A DNA stretch of 64,000 nt from Prevotella sp. (GCA_017413085.1 JAFPVC010000006.1:57113-121112), one strand, 5' to 3'. Counted from the first letter of the stretch, positions 33,242 through 43,053 are shown. The notes: generated by a model not told the origin, from the letters alone. Program-made: numbers and translations.

Positions 33242-36082
33242 ATGAGTATACGACTAAATAAAGCAATAAAAGAACTCAACATCGGCTTGCAGACGGCCGT
33301 CGACTTCCTTGCCAAGAAGCCGGAGTTGGGCGAGGTGAAGAACGAACTGTCGTTCAAGCTCAACGATGCCCAGCATGACGCACTCATGGCTGCCTTTAAA
33401 GGCGACAAGGAGGTACACTCTCAGGCCGAAAAGCTTTTCAAGAAGCCAGAGAAGGAAAAGAAACAGAAGAAAGAACAGCCCGCCCCGCAGAACAACAGCG
33501 AAGCGGAGAAGGCTGTCACCCCGAGCGATGCCCTGATTGGCCGTCAGACTAAGCCTCTGGGCAAGATTGACCTTGACGCTCTGAATGGCAAGCCGTCTAA
33601 GGCTGAGCAGAAAAATGCTCAGCCTAAGGAAGAACCGGCAAAGCCTAAGGAAGAGCCCGCAAAGCCTAAGGAAGAACTGAAGCCCAAAGCGGAACCGGTT
33701 GAAACAGTCGTTACGGAGAAACCGGAAAAACAAGAAAATACGGAAAAGCAGGATATTCCTGAAACTCCGGAAAAACCTGAAAAGCCGGCCACTCCAGTAA
33801 ACACGGAAAACAATGACACCCCGGCTGCGGAAAAGCAAGAGGTGGAGATTTTCACTCTGAAGAGCGACCGCAAGACCATTGCGCGCCCTAACGTCATTGG
33901 TACCATCGACCTTGACGCTCTGAACCAGTCGACACACCCGAAAAAGAAGTCGAAGGAGGAGCGTCGCAAGGAACGTGAGGCCAAGCAGTCTGACAAGAAG
34001 AAGCGCAACCGCATAGGCAAGGAGCGCGTCGACGTGAACGACGCTGCCAACCAGCAGCAGGGTGGAAAGAACGGCAAGAACGCCCGTACCACTGCCGGCA
34101 AGGGCGGTGCACAGCAACAGCAGGGTTCTGGAAAGAAGAAGAAGAACAAGAAGAAGGGACAGCCGCAGGAAGTCAGCGAGGAAGACGTAGCACGTCAGGT
34201 AAAGGAAACGCTGGCACGCCTCACGAGCAAGGGCACGCAGACCAAGAAGGGTGCGAAATACCGTAAGGAGAAGCGTGACGCCGCCGCTCAGCAGCGCGAG
34301 GAGGATGCTCTGAACACAGAACTCGAAAGCAAGACACTGAAGCTGACTGAGTTTGTGACCGTCTCTGAGCTTGCCAACATGATGGACGTGCCTGTCACAA
34401 AACTCATCGGCACGCTGATGTCTGTCGGTATCATGGTTAGTATCAACCAGCGTCTCGACGCTGAGACCATCAATCTCGTGGCTGAGGAGTTCGGATTCAC
34501 CACCGAATATGTCAGCGCCGAGGTGCAGGAGGCTATTCACGAGGAGGAGGACGACGAGAACGACCTTCTCTCACGCGCTCCAATCGTAACCGTCATGGGT
34601 CACGTTGACCACGGTAAGACTTCGCTGCTCGACTATGTGCGCAACACCAACGTCATCGCAGGTGAGGCAGGCGGCATCACACAGCACATCGGTGCATACA
34701 ACGTGAAGTTGTCCGACGGCCGTCAGATAACATTCCTTGATACCCCAGGTCACGAGGCGTTCACCGCCATGCGTGCCCGTGGTACTCAGGTGACGGATAT
34801 CGCCATCATCATCATTGCAGCCGACGACTCCATCATGCCTACTACCAAGGAGGCTATTGCGCATGCACAGGCTGCCAACGTGCCTATGGTGTTCGCCATC
34901 AACAAGATTGACAAGCCGGGTGCCAACCCCGACAAGATACGTCAGGACCTTGCTGCCATGAACCTCCTCGTGGAGGAATGGGGCGGTAAGTACCAGTGTC
35001 AGGAGATTAGTGCCAAGAAGGGTACAGGCGTTGAGGAACTCATGGAGAAGGTGCTCCTTGAGGCTGAGATGCTCGACCTGAAGGCTAATCCTAACCGCAA
35101 GGCTACGGGTTCTGTCATCGAGTCTTCACTCGACAAGGGTCGCGGCTATGTCTCTACGGTGCTCGTCAGCAACGGTACGCTCCGCGTGGGCGACATCGTT
35201 ATCGCAGGTACTGCATGGGGCAGGGTCAAGGCTATGTTCAACGAGCGTAACCAAAACGTTGAGCAGGCACGTCCTGCAGAACCGGTTATCATTCTCGGTT
35301 TGAACGGTGCACCGCAGGCCGGCGACTCTTTCCATATCATGGAGACCGAGCAGGAAGCCAAGACAATCGCCAACAAGCGTATGCAGCTGCAACGCGAGCA
35401 GAGTCTCCGCACCACGAAGATTCTGTCGCTCGAGGAGATTGCACACCGTGTGGCACTGGGCGAGTTCCACGAACTCAACCTCGTTGTCAAGGCCGACACG
35501 CAGGGTTCTGTCGAGGCTCTGTCCGACTCTTTCATCAAGATGTCTACAGAGAAGGTACAGGTCAACGTCATCATGAAGGCCGTAGGCCAGATTTCGGAGA
35601 ACGACGTAATGCTTGCCTCTACTGCCGAGAACGGTATGATTGTAGGCTTCCAGGTGCGTCCGTCTGTTGCTGCCAAGAAACTGGCAGAGCAGGAGGGTGT
35701 AGAAATCAACACCTACTCCGTCATCTACGATGCCATGGACGACATCAAGGCTGCCATGGAGGGTATGCTCGACAAGGTCAAGAAAGAGGTATCAACTGGT
35801 CAGGTGGAAGTCAAGGAAGTCTTCAAGATTTCCAAGGTCGGCACCGTTGCCGGCTGTATGGTCACCGACGGCAAGGTTCACGCCAAGGACAAGGCACGTC
35901 TCATACGCGACGGCATCGTGATATTCACCGGCGAGATAAACGCCCTGAAACGTTACAAGGACGACGTGAAGGAGGTGGCTACAGGCTTCGAGTGTGGTCT
36001 GTCACTCGTCAACTTCAACGACATCCAGACCGGCGATGTCATCGAGACCTTCACCGAGATTGAAGTGGAGCAGAAACTGTAA
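33242..36082 (+). CDS. infB: Translation initiation factor IF-2
   Basis: IF-2 is the GTPase that brings initiator tRNA to the 30S subunit and promotes subunit joining. At 946 residues it is a long form. An N-terminal helical module ([20 protein letters not shown]) precedes a low-complexity Lys/Glu/Pro region with KPKEEPA repeats near residue 130 and a basic segment near residues 230-350. A second IF2-N-like module follows ([20 protein letters not shown]). The G domain starts at residue 453 ([12 protein letters not shown]), with DTPGHEAF and NKID. Domains II to IV follow. The operon appears to end at the hairpin at 36104-36147. Confidence 0.98.
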   Translation: MSIRLNKAIKELNIGLQTAVDFLAKKPELGEVKNELSFKLNDAQHDALMAAFKGDKEVHSQAEKLFKKPEKEKKQKKEQPAPQNNSEAEKAVTPSDALIGRQTKPLGKIDLDALNGKPSKAEQKNAQPKEEPAKPKEEPAKPKEELKPKAEPVETVVTEKPEKQENTEKQDIPETPEKPEKPATPVNTENNDTPAAEKQEVEIFTLKSDRKTIARPNVIGTIDLDALNQSTHPKKKSKEERRKEREAKQSDKKKRNRIGKERVDVNDAANQQQGGKNGKNARTTAGKGGAQQQQGSGKKKKNKKKGQPQEVSEEDVARQVKETLARLTSKGTQTKKGAKYRKEKRDAAAQQREEDALNTELESKTLKLTEFVTVSELANMMDVPVTKLIGTLMSVGIMVSINQRLDAETINLVAEEFGFTTEYVSAEVQEAIHEEEDDENDLLSRAPIVTVMGHVDHGKTSLLDYVRNTNVIAGEAGGITQHIGAYNVKLSDGRQITFLDTPGHEAFTAMRARGTQVTDIAIIIIAADDSIMPTTKEAIAHAQAANVPMVFAINKIDKPGANPDKIRQDLAAMNLLVEEWGGKYQCQEISAKKGTGVEELMEKVLLEAEMLDLKANPNRKATGSVIESSLDKGRGYVSTVLVSNGTLRVGDIVIAGTAWGRVKAMFNERNQNVEQARPAEPVIILGLNGAPQAGDSFHIMETEQEAKTIANKRMQLQREQSLRTTKILSLEEIAHRVALGEFHELNLVVKADTQGSVEALSDSFIKMSTEKVQVNVIMKAVGQISENDVMLASTAENGMIVGFQVRPSVAAKKLAEQEGVEINTYSVIYDAMDDIKAAMEGMLDKVKKEVSTGQVEVKEVFKISKVGTVAGCMVTDGKVHAKDKARLIRDGIVIFTGEINALKRYKDDVKEVATGFECGLSLVNFNDIQTGDVIETFTEIEVEQKL

Positions 36083-36103
36083 TAAATATAATAAGGTATA
36101 GAA

Positions 36104-36147
36104 GAAAAGGTGAAAAAGTGGAACACAATCCGCCTTTTCACCTTTTT
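36104..36147 (+). terminator. Terminator of the rimP-nusA-infB operon
   Basis: GAAAAGGTGAAAA pairs with TTTTCACCTTTTTC, extended inward by GTGG/CCGC, and a T-rich tract follows at once. It lies 22 nt after the infB stop. Confidence 0.85.
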
Positions 36148-36220
36148 CAATTCTTCAATCCTTCAATTCTTCAATTTTTCAATTCTTCAACCCTTCAATC
36201 CTTCAACTCTTCAATTCTTC
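36147..36220. repeat. Period-8 CAATTCTT array
   Basis: About nine consecutive 8-nt units (CAATTCTT, CAATCCTT, CAACCCTT and similar) follow the infB terminator. They are the complement of the GAAGAATT family seen at 956-1007. Confidence 0.9.
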
Positions 36221-36303
36221 TCCCCCATCCCCATTTATAGGTATTTTCACGTCATGCAAACCATATTGAGGTCAGTTGCAAACGGATTGCAAAAATAAAG
36301 CAG

Positions 36304-36311
36304 TAACTTTG
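36304..36311 (+). promoter_or_regulatory. Candidate -7 box for feoAB
   Basis: TAACTTTG lies 43 nt before the start codon. No clear -33 box at the usual spacing. A GTGGATTCTAAAAA segment (36328-36341) related to the recurrent leader element lies between it and the ATG. Confidence 0.55.
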
Positions 36312-36353
36312 CAAGCGAAAATAAAAAGTGGATTCTAAAAAACAAAAACAGTA

Positions 36354-38699
36354 ATGACACTTGAAGACACAGCCATAGGACAAAGCGTAAGCGTTATCGA
36401 AGTGGGAGGCGAAGGTGCACTGCGTCAGCACCTGCTCGACATGGGCATCATACCCGGCACCGTGGCAACGCTGAAGAAGTATGCACCCACGGGCGACCCC
36501 ATGCAGATAGAACTGCATGGCTATGCACTCACGCTCAGGCGCGACGACGCAAGAAAGATAATGGTGGAGGAAATACCGGCAGGGACTGCCACTAAACAGG
36601 CATCCACGCTTGAAAGAACACAGGGTGAGGATTTGCACCCGGGTCTTGGCGAGGGGGGCAAGTATCATGACGCCACGCACGAGAATCCGCTGCCCGAGGG
36701 TACAAAACTCATGTTTGCACTGGCTGGAAACCAGAACTGCGGCAAGACCACGCTGTTCAACCAACTGACGGGAGCCAACCAGCACGTGGGCAACTTCCCC
36801 GGCGTGACCGTCGACCGCAAGAGCGGACAGATACGCGGACAGCATGACACTGAGATTACCGACCTGCCGGGCATTTACAGTCTGTCGCCATATACAAGCG
36901 AAGAGGTGGTGAGCCGCAGTTTTATTCTTGGCGGCAAGCTGCACGGCATAATCAATGTGGTTGATTCCACCAACATAGAGCGCAACCTCTATCTCACCAT
37001 GCAGCTCATGGAACTGGGCATCCCCATGGTGCTCGCACTGAACATGATGGACGAGATGGAGGGCAACGGCGGCATCGTCGACGTGAACATGATGGAACGC
37101 CTGCTCGGTATTCCGGTGGTGCCCATTGCTGCGTCAAAGAACCAAGGCGTTGACGAACTCGTGAGCCACGCCATGCACGTGGCACGCTATCAGGAATCAC
37201 CGGCAAGACAGGATTTCTGCTCGCCCAACGACCACGACGGTGCTGTGCACCGCTGTCTGCACGCTATCATGCACCTTATAGAAGACCATGCACTGCGCGC
37301 TGGCATCCCCGTGCGCTTTGCCACAGCCAAGCTGGCGGAGGGCGACAAACTGATAGAAGAGGCACTGAACCTGTCAATCAATGAGAAGGAGACCATTGAG
37401 CATATACTGCAGCAGATGGAGGAAGAGCGCGGACTGGATCGTGCCGCCGCCATCGCCGACATGCGCTTTTCTTTCATATCCCGCATGTGCAGTGCTGCGG
37501 TGAAGCATCCGCAGGAGAGCCGCGAGACACGACGCTCGCTCCGAATAGACCGCATACTGACAGGACGCTGGACGGCACTGCCTTCCTTCATGCTGATTAT
37601 GGCGGCAATATTCTATCTTACGTTCGACCTAATCGGTGGCACCGGTCAGGAATGGCTCGAGGAGGGCATCGACTGGTTTACCGAACAGTCACACGCTCTG
37701 ATGCAGCAGTGGAACGTCAACGAGGTGGTGCAGTCGCTCGTACTCGACGGCGTGTATGCCGGCGTTGGCACGGTGGCTACGTTTGTGCCGATAATAGTAG
37801 TGCTGTTCTTCTTCCTCTCTATGCTTGAAGACACGGGCTACATGGCACGCATAGCCTTCATCATGGACGGACTGCTGAGACGGCTCGGACTGTCAGGCCG
37901 CTCTATCGTGCCGCTGCTCATGGGATTCGGATGCTCTGTACCAGCGGTAATGTCAACGCGCACGCTGCCTTCAGAACGCGACCGTCGACTTACGGTTATG
38001 CTCACGCCGTTCATGTCGTGCACGGCTAAGCTGCCTATATATGCTTTCTTCTGTGCGGCATTCTTTCCCGACAACGCCGCATGGGTGATGTGTGCACTGT
38101 ATGCCACGGGCATCATCGTGGGCATCATCGTGGCACTGGTACTGAAGTGTACAGCCTTCAGGGGCGAACCCGTGCCATTTGTCATGGAACTGCCCAACTA
38201 CCGTATGCCGTCAACGCGCTCAACGCTGATGCTGCTGTGGGAGAAGACCCGCGATTTCCTTTCACGCGCCTTCACCGTCATATTCCTTGCCACGCTGGCT
38301 ATATGGTTCCTGCAGAGTTTCTCATGGCACATGCAGCTCGTCGACGACCAGGCCGAAAGCATCCTCGGCAACATAGCTTCTGTGGTTGCACCCGTTTTCT
38401 CACCACTGGGATTCGGTGACTGGCGCATAGCCACGTCACTCGTCGGCGGATTCCTTGCCAAGGAGAGCGTAGTAAGCACTCTCGGTGTGCTCATCGGGTC
38501 AGGCACTGCCGCACTGCAGTCGGTGCTCACCACTGCCAGTGCCATGTCGCTGCTTGTATTCTGCCTGCTCTATACACCATGCGTAGCAGCCATTGCCAGC
38601 ATACGCCGCGAACTCGGCACACGCTACGCCTTGATGGTGGTGGCAGGACAATGCCTTATCGCCTACGTCGCTTCATTTCTTGTATACCAGTTGTTCTGA
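36354..38699 (+). CDS. feoB: Ferrous iron transporter, FeoA-FeoB fusion
   Basis: This is a 781-residue protein that imports Fe2+ across the inner membrane. Residues 1 to about 75 form a FeoA-like SH3 domain (GQSVSVIEVGGEGALRQHLL, then MGIIPGTVATLKKYAP). A linker leads to the FeoB G domain: G1 GNQNCGKTTLFN near residue 125, the switch region HVGNFPGVTVDRKSG, and G3 DLPGIYSLSPYT. G4 appears as ALNMMDEME (NxxD). The membrane core contains two Gate regions (IVPLLMGFGCSVPAVMSTRT, with a Cys, and FLAKESVVSTLGVL). Fusion of FeoA to FeoB is common in Bacteroidota. A tiny Cys-rich partner gene starts at the base after the stop codon. Confidence 0.96.
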   Translation: MTLEDTAIGQSVSVIEVGGEGALRQHLLDMGIIPGTVATLKKYAPTGDPMQIELHGYALTLRRDDARKIMVEEIPAGTATKQASTLERTQGEDLHPGLGEGGKYHDATHENPLPEGTKLMFALAGNQNCGKTTLFNQLTGANQHVGNFPGVTVDRKSGQIRGQHDTEITDLPGIYSLSPYTSEEVVSRSFILGGKLHGIINVVDSTNIERNLYLTMQLMELGIPMVLALNMMDEMEGNGGIVDVNMMERLLGIPVVPIAASKNQGVDELVSHAMHVARYQESPARQDFCSPNDHDGAVHRCLHAIMHLIEDHALRAGIPVRFATAKLAEGDKLIEEALNLSINEKETIEHILQQMEEERGLDRAAAIADMRFSFISRMCSAAVKHPQESRETRRSLRIDRILTGRWTALPSFMLIMAAIFYLTFDLIGGTGQEWLEEGIDWFTEQSHALMQQWNVNEVVQSLVLDGVYAGVGTVATFVPIIVVLFFFLSMLEDTGYMARIAFIMDGLLRRLGLSGRSIVPLLMGFGCSVPAVMSTRTLPSERDRRLTVMLTPFMSCTAKLPIYAFFCAAFFPDNAAWVMCALYATGIIVGIIVALVLKCTAFRGEPVPFVMELPNYRMPSTRSTLMLLWEKTRDFLSRAFTVIFLATLAIWFLQSFSWHMQLVDDQAESILGNIASVVAPVFSPLGFGDWRIATSLVGGFLAKESVVSTLGVLIGSGTAALQSVLTTASAMSLLVFCLLYTPCVAAIASIRRELGTRYALMVVAGQCLIAYVASFLVYQLF

Positions 38700-38849
38700 G
38701 TGAATATCGTATCTTACATACTTCTTGCAGTGGTTATACTTCTTGCCCTCGCCGCCATGCGTCATCTGCATCGCGGCGGAGGCAAGAAAAGTTGTTGCCG
38801 TGACTGCAACGGTTGCACGGCACACTGTAATCTAAAGGAAAAGAAATAA
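38700..38849 (+). CDS. FeoB-associated Cys-rich membrane protein, 49 residues
   Basis: A GTG codon directly after the feoB stop opens a 49-codon frame ending in TAA at 38847-38849. The product has one N-terminal membrane helix (NIVSYILLAVVILLALAAM) followed by a basic turn and a Cys cluster (KKSCCRDCNGCTAHCN). This is the known architecture of the small FeoB-associated Cys-rich proteins, which probably help iron handling at the inner face of FeoB. The zero-base junction suggests translational coupling. The short length makes it easy to miss in automatic annotation. Confidence 0.88.
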   Translation: MNIVSYILLAVVILLALAAMRHLHRGGGKKSCCRDCNGCTAHCNLKEKK

Positions 38850-38855
38850 CTCTCT

Positions 38856-38934
38856 ATAAAAAACTATAGTCACTATAAAAACTATAGGTACTATAGTCAC
38901 CATAGGAACTATAGAAACTATAAAAAACTATAAT
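38856..38934. repeat. Period-9 ACTATAGnn array
   Basis: Eight units of the ACTATAGTC/ACTATAAAA type fill the gap between the convergent feo operon and DUF4294 gene. The array supplies the TAG stop codon of the DUF4294 gene on the minus strand. Confidence 0.9.
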
Positions 38935-39590
38935 TGCCCCGCTTCCACAAGCCTGACCACACGCTCAGTCAGTTTGTCCTTGCCCTTGGGGTCATACTCT
39001 TTTTTCAGCGAGGCTCCGAGCATCCAGGCAAACGACTGATAGAATGCAGCTTTCGTCTTACCGAGAAACGCCTGCACAAGCTCGTATGACGAGGAGTTGG
39101 TCTCACGGTATATGAGCTTTATAAGCAGCTTACCCTGCGAATAGGTCAGTTTCTTCAGTCTGGGGGTGTATTCCGCCTTCAGGCTTTTCTCCACAACTTT
39201 TATATGCTCCTCGCGAGCCTTCTTGTTTGGCAGCGTCTCCAAATATTCGTATGTCTCGATTACGGCGGCGTTAACCTCCTTGGCTATTGGCAGCACGCGC
39301 TTCACATTATATACAAGGCGGTTGTAGGCATCGCGTTGCTTGTCGTTCTTAAACTCCAAGGGACCATATACGTATACGTTGCTCATCTCAACATACTGTA
39401 TGCTGTCGCCCGTGCCGGCATCCTCGTCTAACACCTTGCTCACACGAACCATCGGCACAAACGTGGGACTGTCCATGTCAACCCGGCGGTCTTCCGGCTT
39501 GACCTTCTTTTTGTCCTTGGCCACAACAGTCAAAGACATCATTATTAATAATGTATATAGAAAAATATGTTTCACGCCGCAAAAGTACAA
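38928..39590 (-). CDS. DUF4294 family protein
   Basis: The protein is up to 220 residues and matches the Bacteroidota DUF4294 family: YNRLVYNVKRVLPIAKEVNA, then YEYLETLPNKKAREEHIK, LTYSQGKLLIKLIYRET and SSYELVQAFLG. The function is unknown; a hydrophobic N-terminus (HIFLYTLLIMMSLTVVA) suggests export. The start is uncertain. The ATG at 39590 overlaps a TACTTTTG -7-like box (39580-39587), so a GTG at 39575 or an ATG at 39542 may be the true start. The stop codon lies inside the period-9 ACTATA repeat array. It diverges from the fimbrial operon. Confidence 0.85.
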   Translation of the reverse strand: MYFCGVKHIFLYTLLIMMSLTVVAKDKKKVKPEDRRVDMDSPTFVPMVRVSKVLDEDAGTGDSIQYVEMSNVYVYGPLEFKNDKQRDAYNRLVYNVKRVLPIAKEVNAAVIETYEYLETLPNKKAREEHIKVVEKSLKAEYTPRLKKLTYSQGKLLIKLIYRETNSSSYELVQAFLGKTKAAFYQSFAWMLGASLKKEYDPKGKDKLTERVVRLVEAGQL

Positions 39591-39722
39591 CTATTTTTTC
39601 ATATATTGGCTATTTTGCGTATTAAAAATACATAATTTCAGAAACACGAAACATATTTACGCTACTCGCGGCTGATATATATCAATTAATTCAGTATTTC
39701 TGATACTTTTAACCAAAAAATT

Positions 39723-39753
39723 TTTGAAATTAAGAAATAATAACATAATTTTG
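39723..39753 (+). promoter_or_regulatory. Promoter of the fimbrial operon
   Basis: TTTG at 39723-39726, a 19-nt spacer and TAATTTTG at 39746-39753. The leader to the first start codon is about 100 nt. Confidence 0.75.
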
Positions 39754-39862
39754 AATCAGAAATAAGAGAAAAAAGGAGTAGAAATAACAAAAACAAACCA
39801 TAAATCGAGAAACTAACTGAGAAAGAAAACCTACTCAAGAGAGAGCCGGAGGAGAGAGAAGG

Positions 39863-40636
39863 ATGGAGAATAAATCTATAAAGAAGAGGAGAACACGGAT
39901 GAGAATCTTGGTTGCACATATTGCCCACAGAGCAGGCATCAGTTTCGTGCTGATTACCCTTCTCCTCGTCGTTACGCCAAGTTTGTGTAACGCAGAGAAA
40001 CGCGATACATGCAAGTATTCTCCGCTTATCACCATACGCACCAACACATTGTATGATGCGTTCCTCATACCGAACATTGGAGCCGAGCTGCAGATTGCAC
40101 GGGGGTGGTCCGTGCAGTTGGACTGGCTATATACGTGGTTTTCGTCTGACAGGCGTCACCGCTACTGGCAGGGCTACGGTGGATACCTCACCTTGAAAAA
40201 ATACTTCGACTTCCCCGAATGGATTACCGATGCACCGCTGATAGGCCACCACGTGGGATTCTACATCACCGGCCTCACCTACGACCTTGAATGGGGCGGC
40301 AAGGGATATCAGGCTGCAAAGTTCGGTTTCGGCGGAGGTGTTGAATATGGTTACTCTTGTCGCGTGAGCCGCAACATGAAACTCGACTTCACCCTGGGTC
40401 TCGGCTTTCAGGACGGTGAATACAAGGAATATGAGCCAAGCAATGACCACTACAACCACTATGTATGGCTCGCCACGAAGAAGCGTCACTGGTGGGGACC
40501 GACAAAACTCGAAGCCTCTCTCGCCTGGTTCATAGGAGGAAAGAAGAAAACAAATAAAACAAAATCTATAGATACTATAGAAAATATTGGAACTATAGAC
40601 TCTATTGAAACTAACAGGAAAGGAGGTGGCCTATGA
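39863..40636 (+). CDS. DUF3575 family protein of the fimbrial locus
   Basis: This is a 257-residue exported protein. A basic N-terminus is followed by a signal-like helix (ISFVLITLLLVVTPSLCNA). The family core follows: ITIRTNTLYDAFLIPNIGAE, then WSVQLDWLYTWFS, YWQGYGGYLTLKKYF and GLGFQDGEYKEYEP. The pattern suggests a small outer-membrane beta-barrel. DUF3575 genes commonly open Mfa/Fim-type fimbrial operons, where they may act in outer-membrane assembly or anchoring. The last 15-20 codons (TKSIDTIENIGTIDSIETN) are encoded by the period-9 ACTATA repeat, giving a T-I-D/E tripeptide pattern. Its stop overlaps the next start by 4 nt (ATGA). Confidence 0.85.
   Translation: MENKSIKKRRTRMRILVAHIAHRAGISFVLITLLLVVTPSLCNAEKRDTCKYSPLITIRTNTLYDAFLIPNIGAELQIARGWSVQLDWLYTWFSSDRRHRYWQGYGGYLTLKKYFDFPEWITDAPLIGHHVGFYITGLTYDLEWGGKGYQAAKFGFGGGVEYGYSCRVSRNMKLDFTLGLGFQDGEYKEYEPSNDHYNHYVWLATKKRHWWGPTKLEASLAWFIGGKKKTNKTKSIDTIENIGTIDSIETNRKGGGL
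40557..40612 (+). repeat. Period-9 ACTATAGnn array inside the DUF3575 coding end
   Basis: Units TCTATAGAT, ACTATAGAA, AATATTGGA, ACTATAGAC and TCTATTGAA are read in frame, each as three codons. The word family is that of the intergenic arrays at 29517-29573 and 38856-38934. Confidence 0.85.
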
Positions 40637-41628
40637 AACACTCGCCGCAAACCCTGCGGTTGGCTGTGGCAAGGGCCGGATTACTGATCTTCGCTATATG
40701 CCTGCTAACGGGATGCGAATATAAGGATTTATGTTACGACCACCACCTACATGCGGCAACGCTGAAGGTTTCCTTCGACTGGCAGAAGGCTCCGCAACAT
40801 ACGGCGAAAGGTATGACAGTGCTCTTTTACAACATGGACAATCCGTCGGCACAGCCCGTACGCTACGACTACTCTCTCGCAGGCGGTACGGCAACCTTGG
40901 AACCGGGACGGTGGCGAGCGGTGACATACAACAACGACACCGAGGCTATCCTGTACCGCAACATGAATGACTGCAACACTCTGGAGGCTTACACCCGAGA
41001 ATCGTCGATAGAGGAAGGCACACAGCTCTCACGAGCAGGCATGCCAAGAGCTAACGGAACGGAGATAGAACCCGTGATACTGGAGCCTGACCCTCTGTGG
41101 GGATGCGCCAGCGAGGTGTTCACACTGGGTGTTGACGAACACGAGGTGTCGCTCGTCCTCTATCCTGAGGCAAGATACCAGACGCTGACAATCGACATCA
41201 TCAACGTGCCGAACCTGCAATACACCGGCTCTTTCGGCGGTGCACTCTCCGGACTTGCAGCATCGAGATTCATAGCATCGGGTAAACCGAGTGAACTGAC
41301 AGCCACGCAGGCATTCTCTGTCAGCAGAAACGGAGAAAATTCTTTGCGGGCCACGATGAACATCTTCGGACACTGCCCCAAGCTCAGCCAAGGCGTAGCC
41401 AACGAGCACATGCTCACAATATACGCCATCCTTGCCGACGGAACCAAATGGTACTACAGCATAGACGTTACCGACGAGATTCACCAGGCAGCACAACAGG
41501 CTGGCGACGACCTGAACATGGCGATAACGATTGAAGGACTGCCAGTACCGAAGCCTATCGTCAACGGCTCAGGATTCAAACCTACCATTGACGGATGGCA
41601 GGGAGTAGAGATTGAAATAGGAATGTAA
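40633..41628 (+). CDS. FimB/Mfa2-type fimbrial lipoprotein (DUF5119-like)
   Basis: This is a 331-residue lipoprotein with a lipobox at LLTGCEYKDLC. The beta-rich body has the pattern of Bacteroidota fimbrial anchor/minor subunits: LKVSFDWQKAP, GMTVLFYNMDN, EPGRWRAVTYNND and YQTLTIDIINVPN, then a C-terminal domain with KWYYSIDVTDEI. In Porphyromonas Mfa2 and FimB anchor the fimbria and limit its length; here the DUF5119-type homologue, directly after DUF3575, probably plays that part. It overlaps the previous gene by 4 nt. A 264-nt spacer separates it from the first fimbrillin gene. Confidence 0.8.
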   Translation: MKHSPQTLRLAVARAGLLIFAICLLTGCEYKDLCYDHHLHAATLKVSFDWQKAPQHTAKGMTVLFYNMDNPSAQPVRYDYSLAGGTATLEPGRWRAVTYNNDTEAILYRNMNDCNTLEAYTRESSIEEGTQLSRAGMPRANGTEIEPVILEPDPLWGCASEVFTLGVDEHEVSLVLYPEARYQTLTIDIINVPNLQYTGSFGGALSGLAASRFIASGKPSELTATQAFSVSRNGENSLRATMNIFGHCPKLSQGVANEHMLTIYAILADGTKWYYSIDVTDEIHQAAQQAGDDLNMAITIEGLPVPKPIVNGSGFKPTIDGWQGVEIEIGM

Positions 41629-41892
41629 TGGATTCTTATCTGAATTCGGAACAAAAAAATTCCTAAGCTGGAAAGCAAAAGAAAAAATTAACAAAAATAT
41701 AAACTTAAAAACACAATGACTATGGCATAAAACAGAAACTAAGAAAAATTTAGATGAATTCGTATCCCAAAGAAGTTACGAAGCGAGATGATGATTGAAC
41801 TTTGATGAGAGAGAAAGAAACCCTCTATGTAAAACAGAGAGGGACACAAACAAAAAACAAACAAATTATAAACTTTCTAAAACTTAAAGATT
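41629..41892 (+). other. Long A-rich spacer before the first fimbrillin gene
   Basis: The 264-nt spacer is A-rich and holds no gene longer than a few codons. A modest hairpin (CCCTCT at 41821-41826 with AGAGGG at 41838-41843) lies about 50 nt before the fimbrillin start. It may separate expression of the major subunit from the upstream genes by processing or stabilisation. No consensus promoter was found. Confidence 0.5.
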
Positions 41893-43053
41893 ATGAAAAA
41901 GAATTTATGGATTTTTGCAGCAGCAGCCGTGGCGCTCGCAGCATGCAGCAATGATGATACCATATCAGAGAACATCGGTTTTGACGATGCAAGTGCTATC
42001 AGCTTCCGCGCGTTTACAAACAACATGACACGTGCAGCAGCTGCTCACTTCGATGAACCTAACGACAATTTCAAGGTTACAGCATTCGCACAGGGAACAA
42101 CATCTACAGCTTACTTTGCTAACGTAACGTTCACTACAACAGATGGAACAACATTCACTTCGCCGACGAAATATTACTGGCCAAGTGGCAACAACCTTGA
42201 TTTCTATGCTTGGGCTCCTGCCAGTCTGTCTAATGCATACAACTCGATTCCTGTTACAGTAGCAGATGCAGCAGCCGACCAGATTGACTTCGTATATGCA
42301 GCAACAAAAGACTGGGGTAAAGCTACCCTGCAAGAGGGAACAGCCGCTACGCATAGTATTTCCACAACAGTGCCAGGCGTAACCCTTAACTTCCGCCATG
42401 CTGAGTCAAAGATTATTATCCAGCTCAAGAACAGCAACAGCAATGTAGCAGTTACTGCTAACAACGTTACTCTGAAGAACGTCTATGGTGCAGGTACTTT
42501 CGTTTTTGCTGATGCCAACACTGACGGCAAGGATAATGCTCTGCTGACTGGTGGTTGGACTCCTTCTGGAGATGCAGATGCAGTGTACAGTCAGGACATT
42601 ACTGCTGCTACATTCACTAGCGCAACTGCAGTTGGAACAGATATGAAGTTGATTCCACAGGTCCTGACAGCGGGAGATACTTATACTGCTGAAACTCCAG
42701 GAAACCCAGCAGTTGATGATGAATTCACTGCTCCATGTATAACAGTCGCTCTGAAGATTCAGAATAGCGGTGACAACGCATACATCCTAGGTGCCGCATC
42801 TGGTGAAAATGAATATGTAACAGCTATGTTCCCACTTCCAACAACAACATGGGTGCCAGGCAAGCAGTACACTTATGTAGTTGACCTCGCAGGTGGTGGC
42901 TATTATCCTGCAAACCATGATACCGATGCAGCTCTCGACCCAATTCTTGAGGGTGCAGAGATTAAGTTCGTTAGTGTAACTGTTGATGACTGGTCTCCTT
43001 ATGACGCTGATGGTACAGAAGAGGGAGTACAGGATATCGATGTTGCTATGTAA
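41893..43053 (+). CDS. Fimbrillin family lipoprotein (probable shaft subunit)
   Basis: This is a 386-residue exported lipoprotein with a lipobox in VALAACSNDD. The mature N-terminus has ISFRAFTNNMTRAA, the conserved region where arginine-specific proteolysis triggers donor-strand assembly in fimbrillins. The first domain continues with TKYYWPSGNNLDFYAWAPAS (the W-P-x-x-x-x-L-D-F-Y-A-W motif of Mfa-like proteins). The second includes TLNFRHAESKIIIQLKNSNS. It ends VDDWSPYDADGTEEGVQDID. Its position and canonical motifs make it the best candidate for the major fimbrial subunit. It is the last gene before the T-loop hairpin and the HEPN-MNT pair. Confidence 0.9.
   Translation: MKKNLWIFAAAAVALAACSNDDTISENIGFDDASAISFRAFTNNMTRAAAAHFDEPNDNFKVTAFAQGTTSTAYFANVTFTTTDGTTFTSPTKYYWPSGNNLDFYAWAPASLSNAYNSIPVTVADAAADQIDFVYAATKDWGKATLQEGTAATHSISTTVPGVTLNFRHAESKIIIQLKNSNSNVAVTANNVTLKNVYGAGTFVFADANTDGKDNALLTGGWTPSGDADAVYSQDITAATFTSATAVGTDMKLIPQVLTAGDTYTAETPGNPAVDDEFTAPCITVALKIQNSGDNAYILGAASGENEYVTAMFPLPTTTWVPGKQYTYVVDLAGGGYYPANHDTDAALDPILEGAEIKFVSVTVDDWSPYDADGTEEGVQDIDVAM

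Noticed and set aside
33254-34540. Long minus-strand frame (428 codons) opposite infB
   Set aside because: It is a shadow of the low-complexity N-terminal part of IF-2; its Leu/Arg-rich product has no family features and infB is certain.
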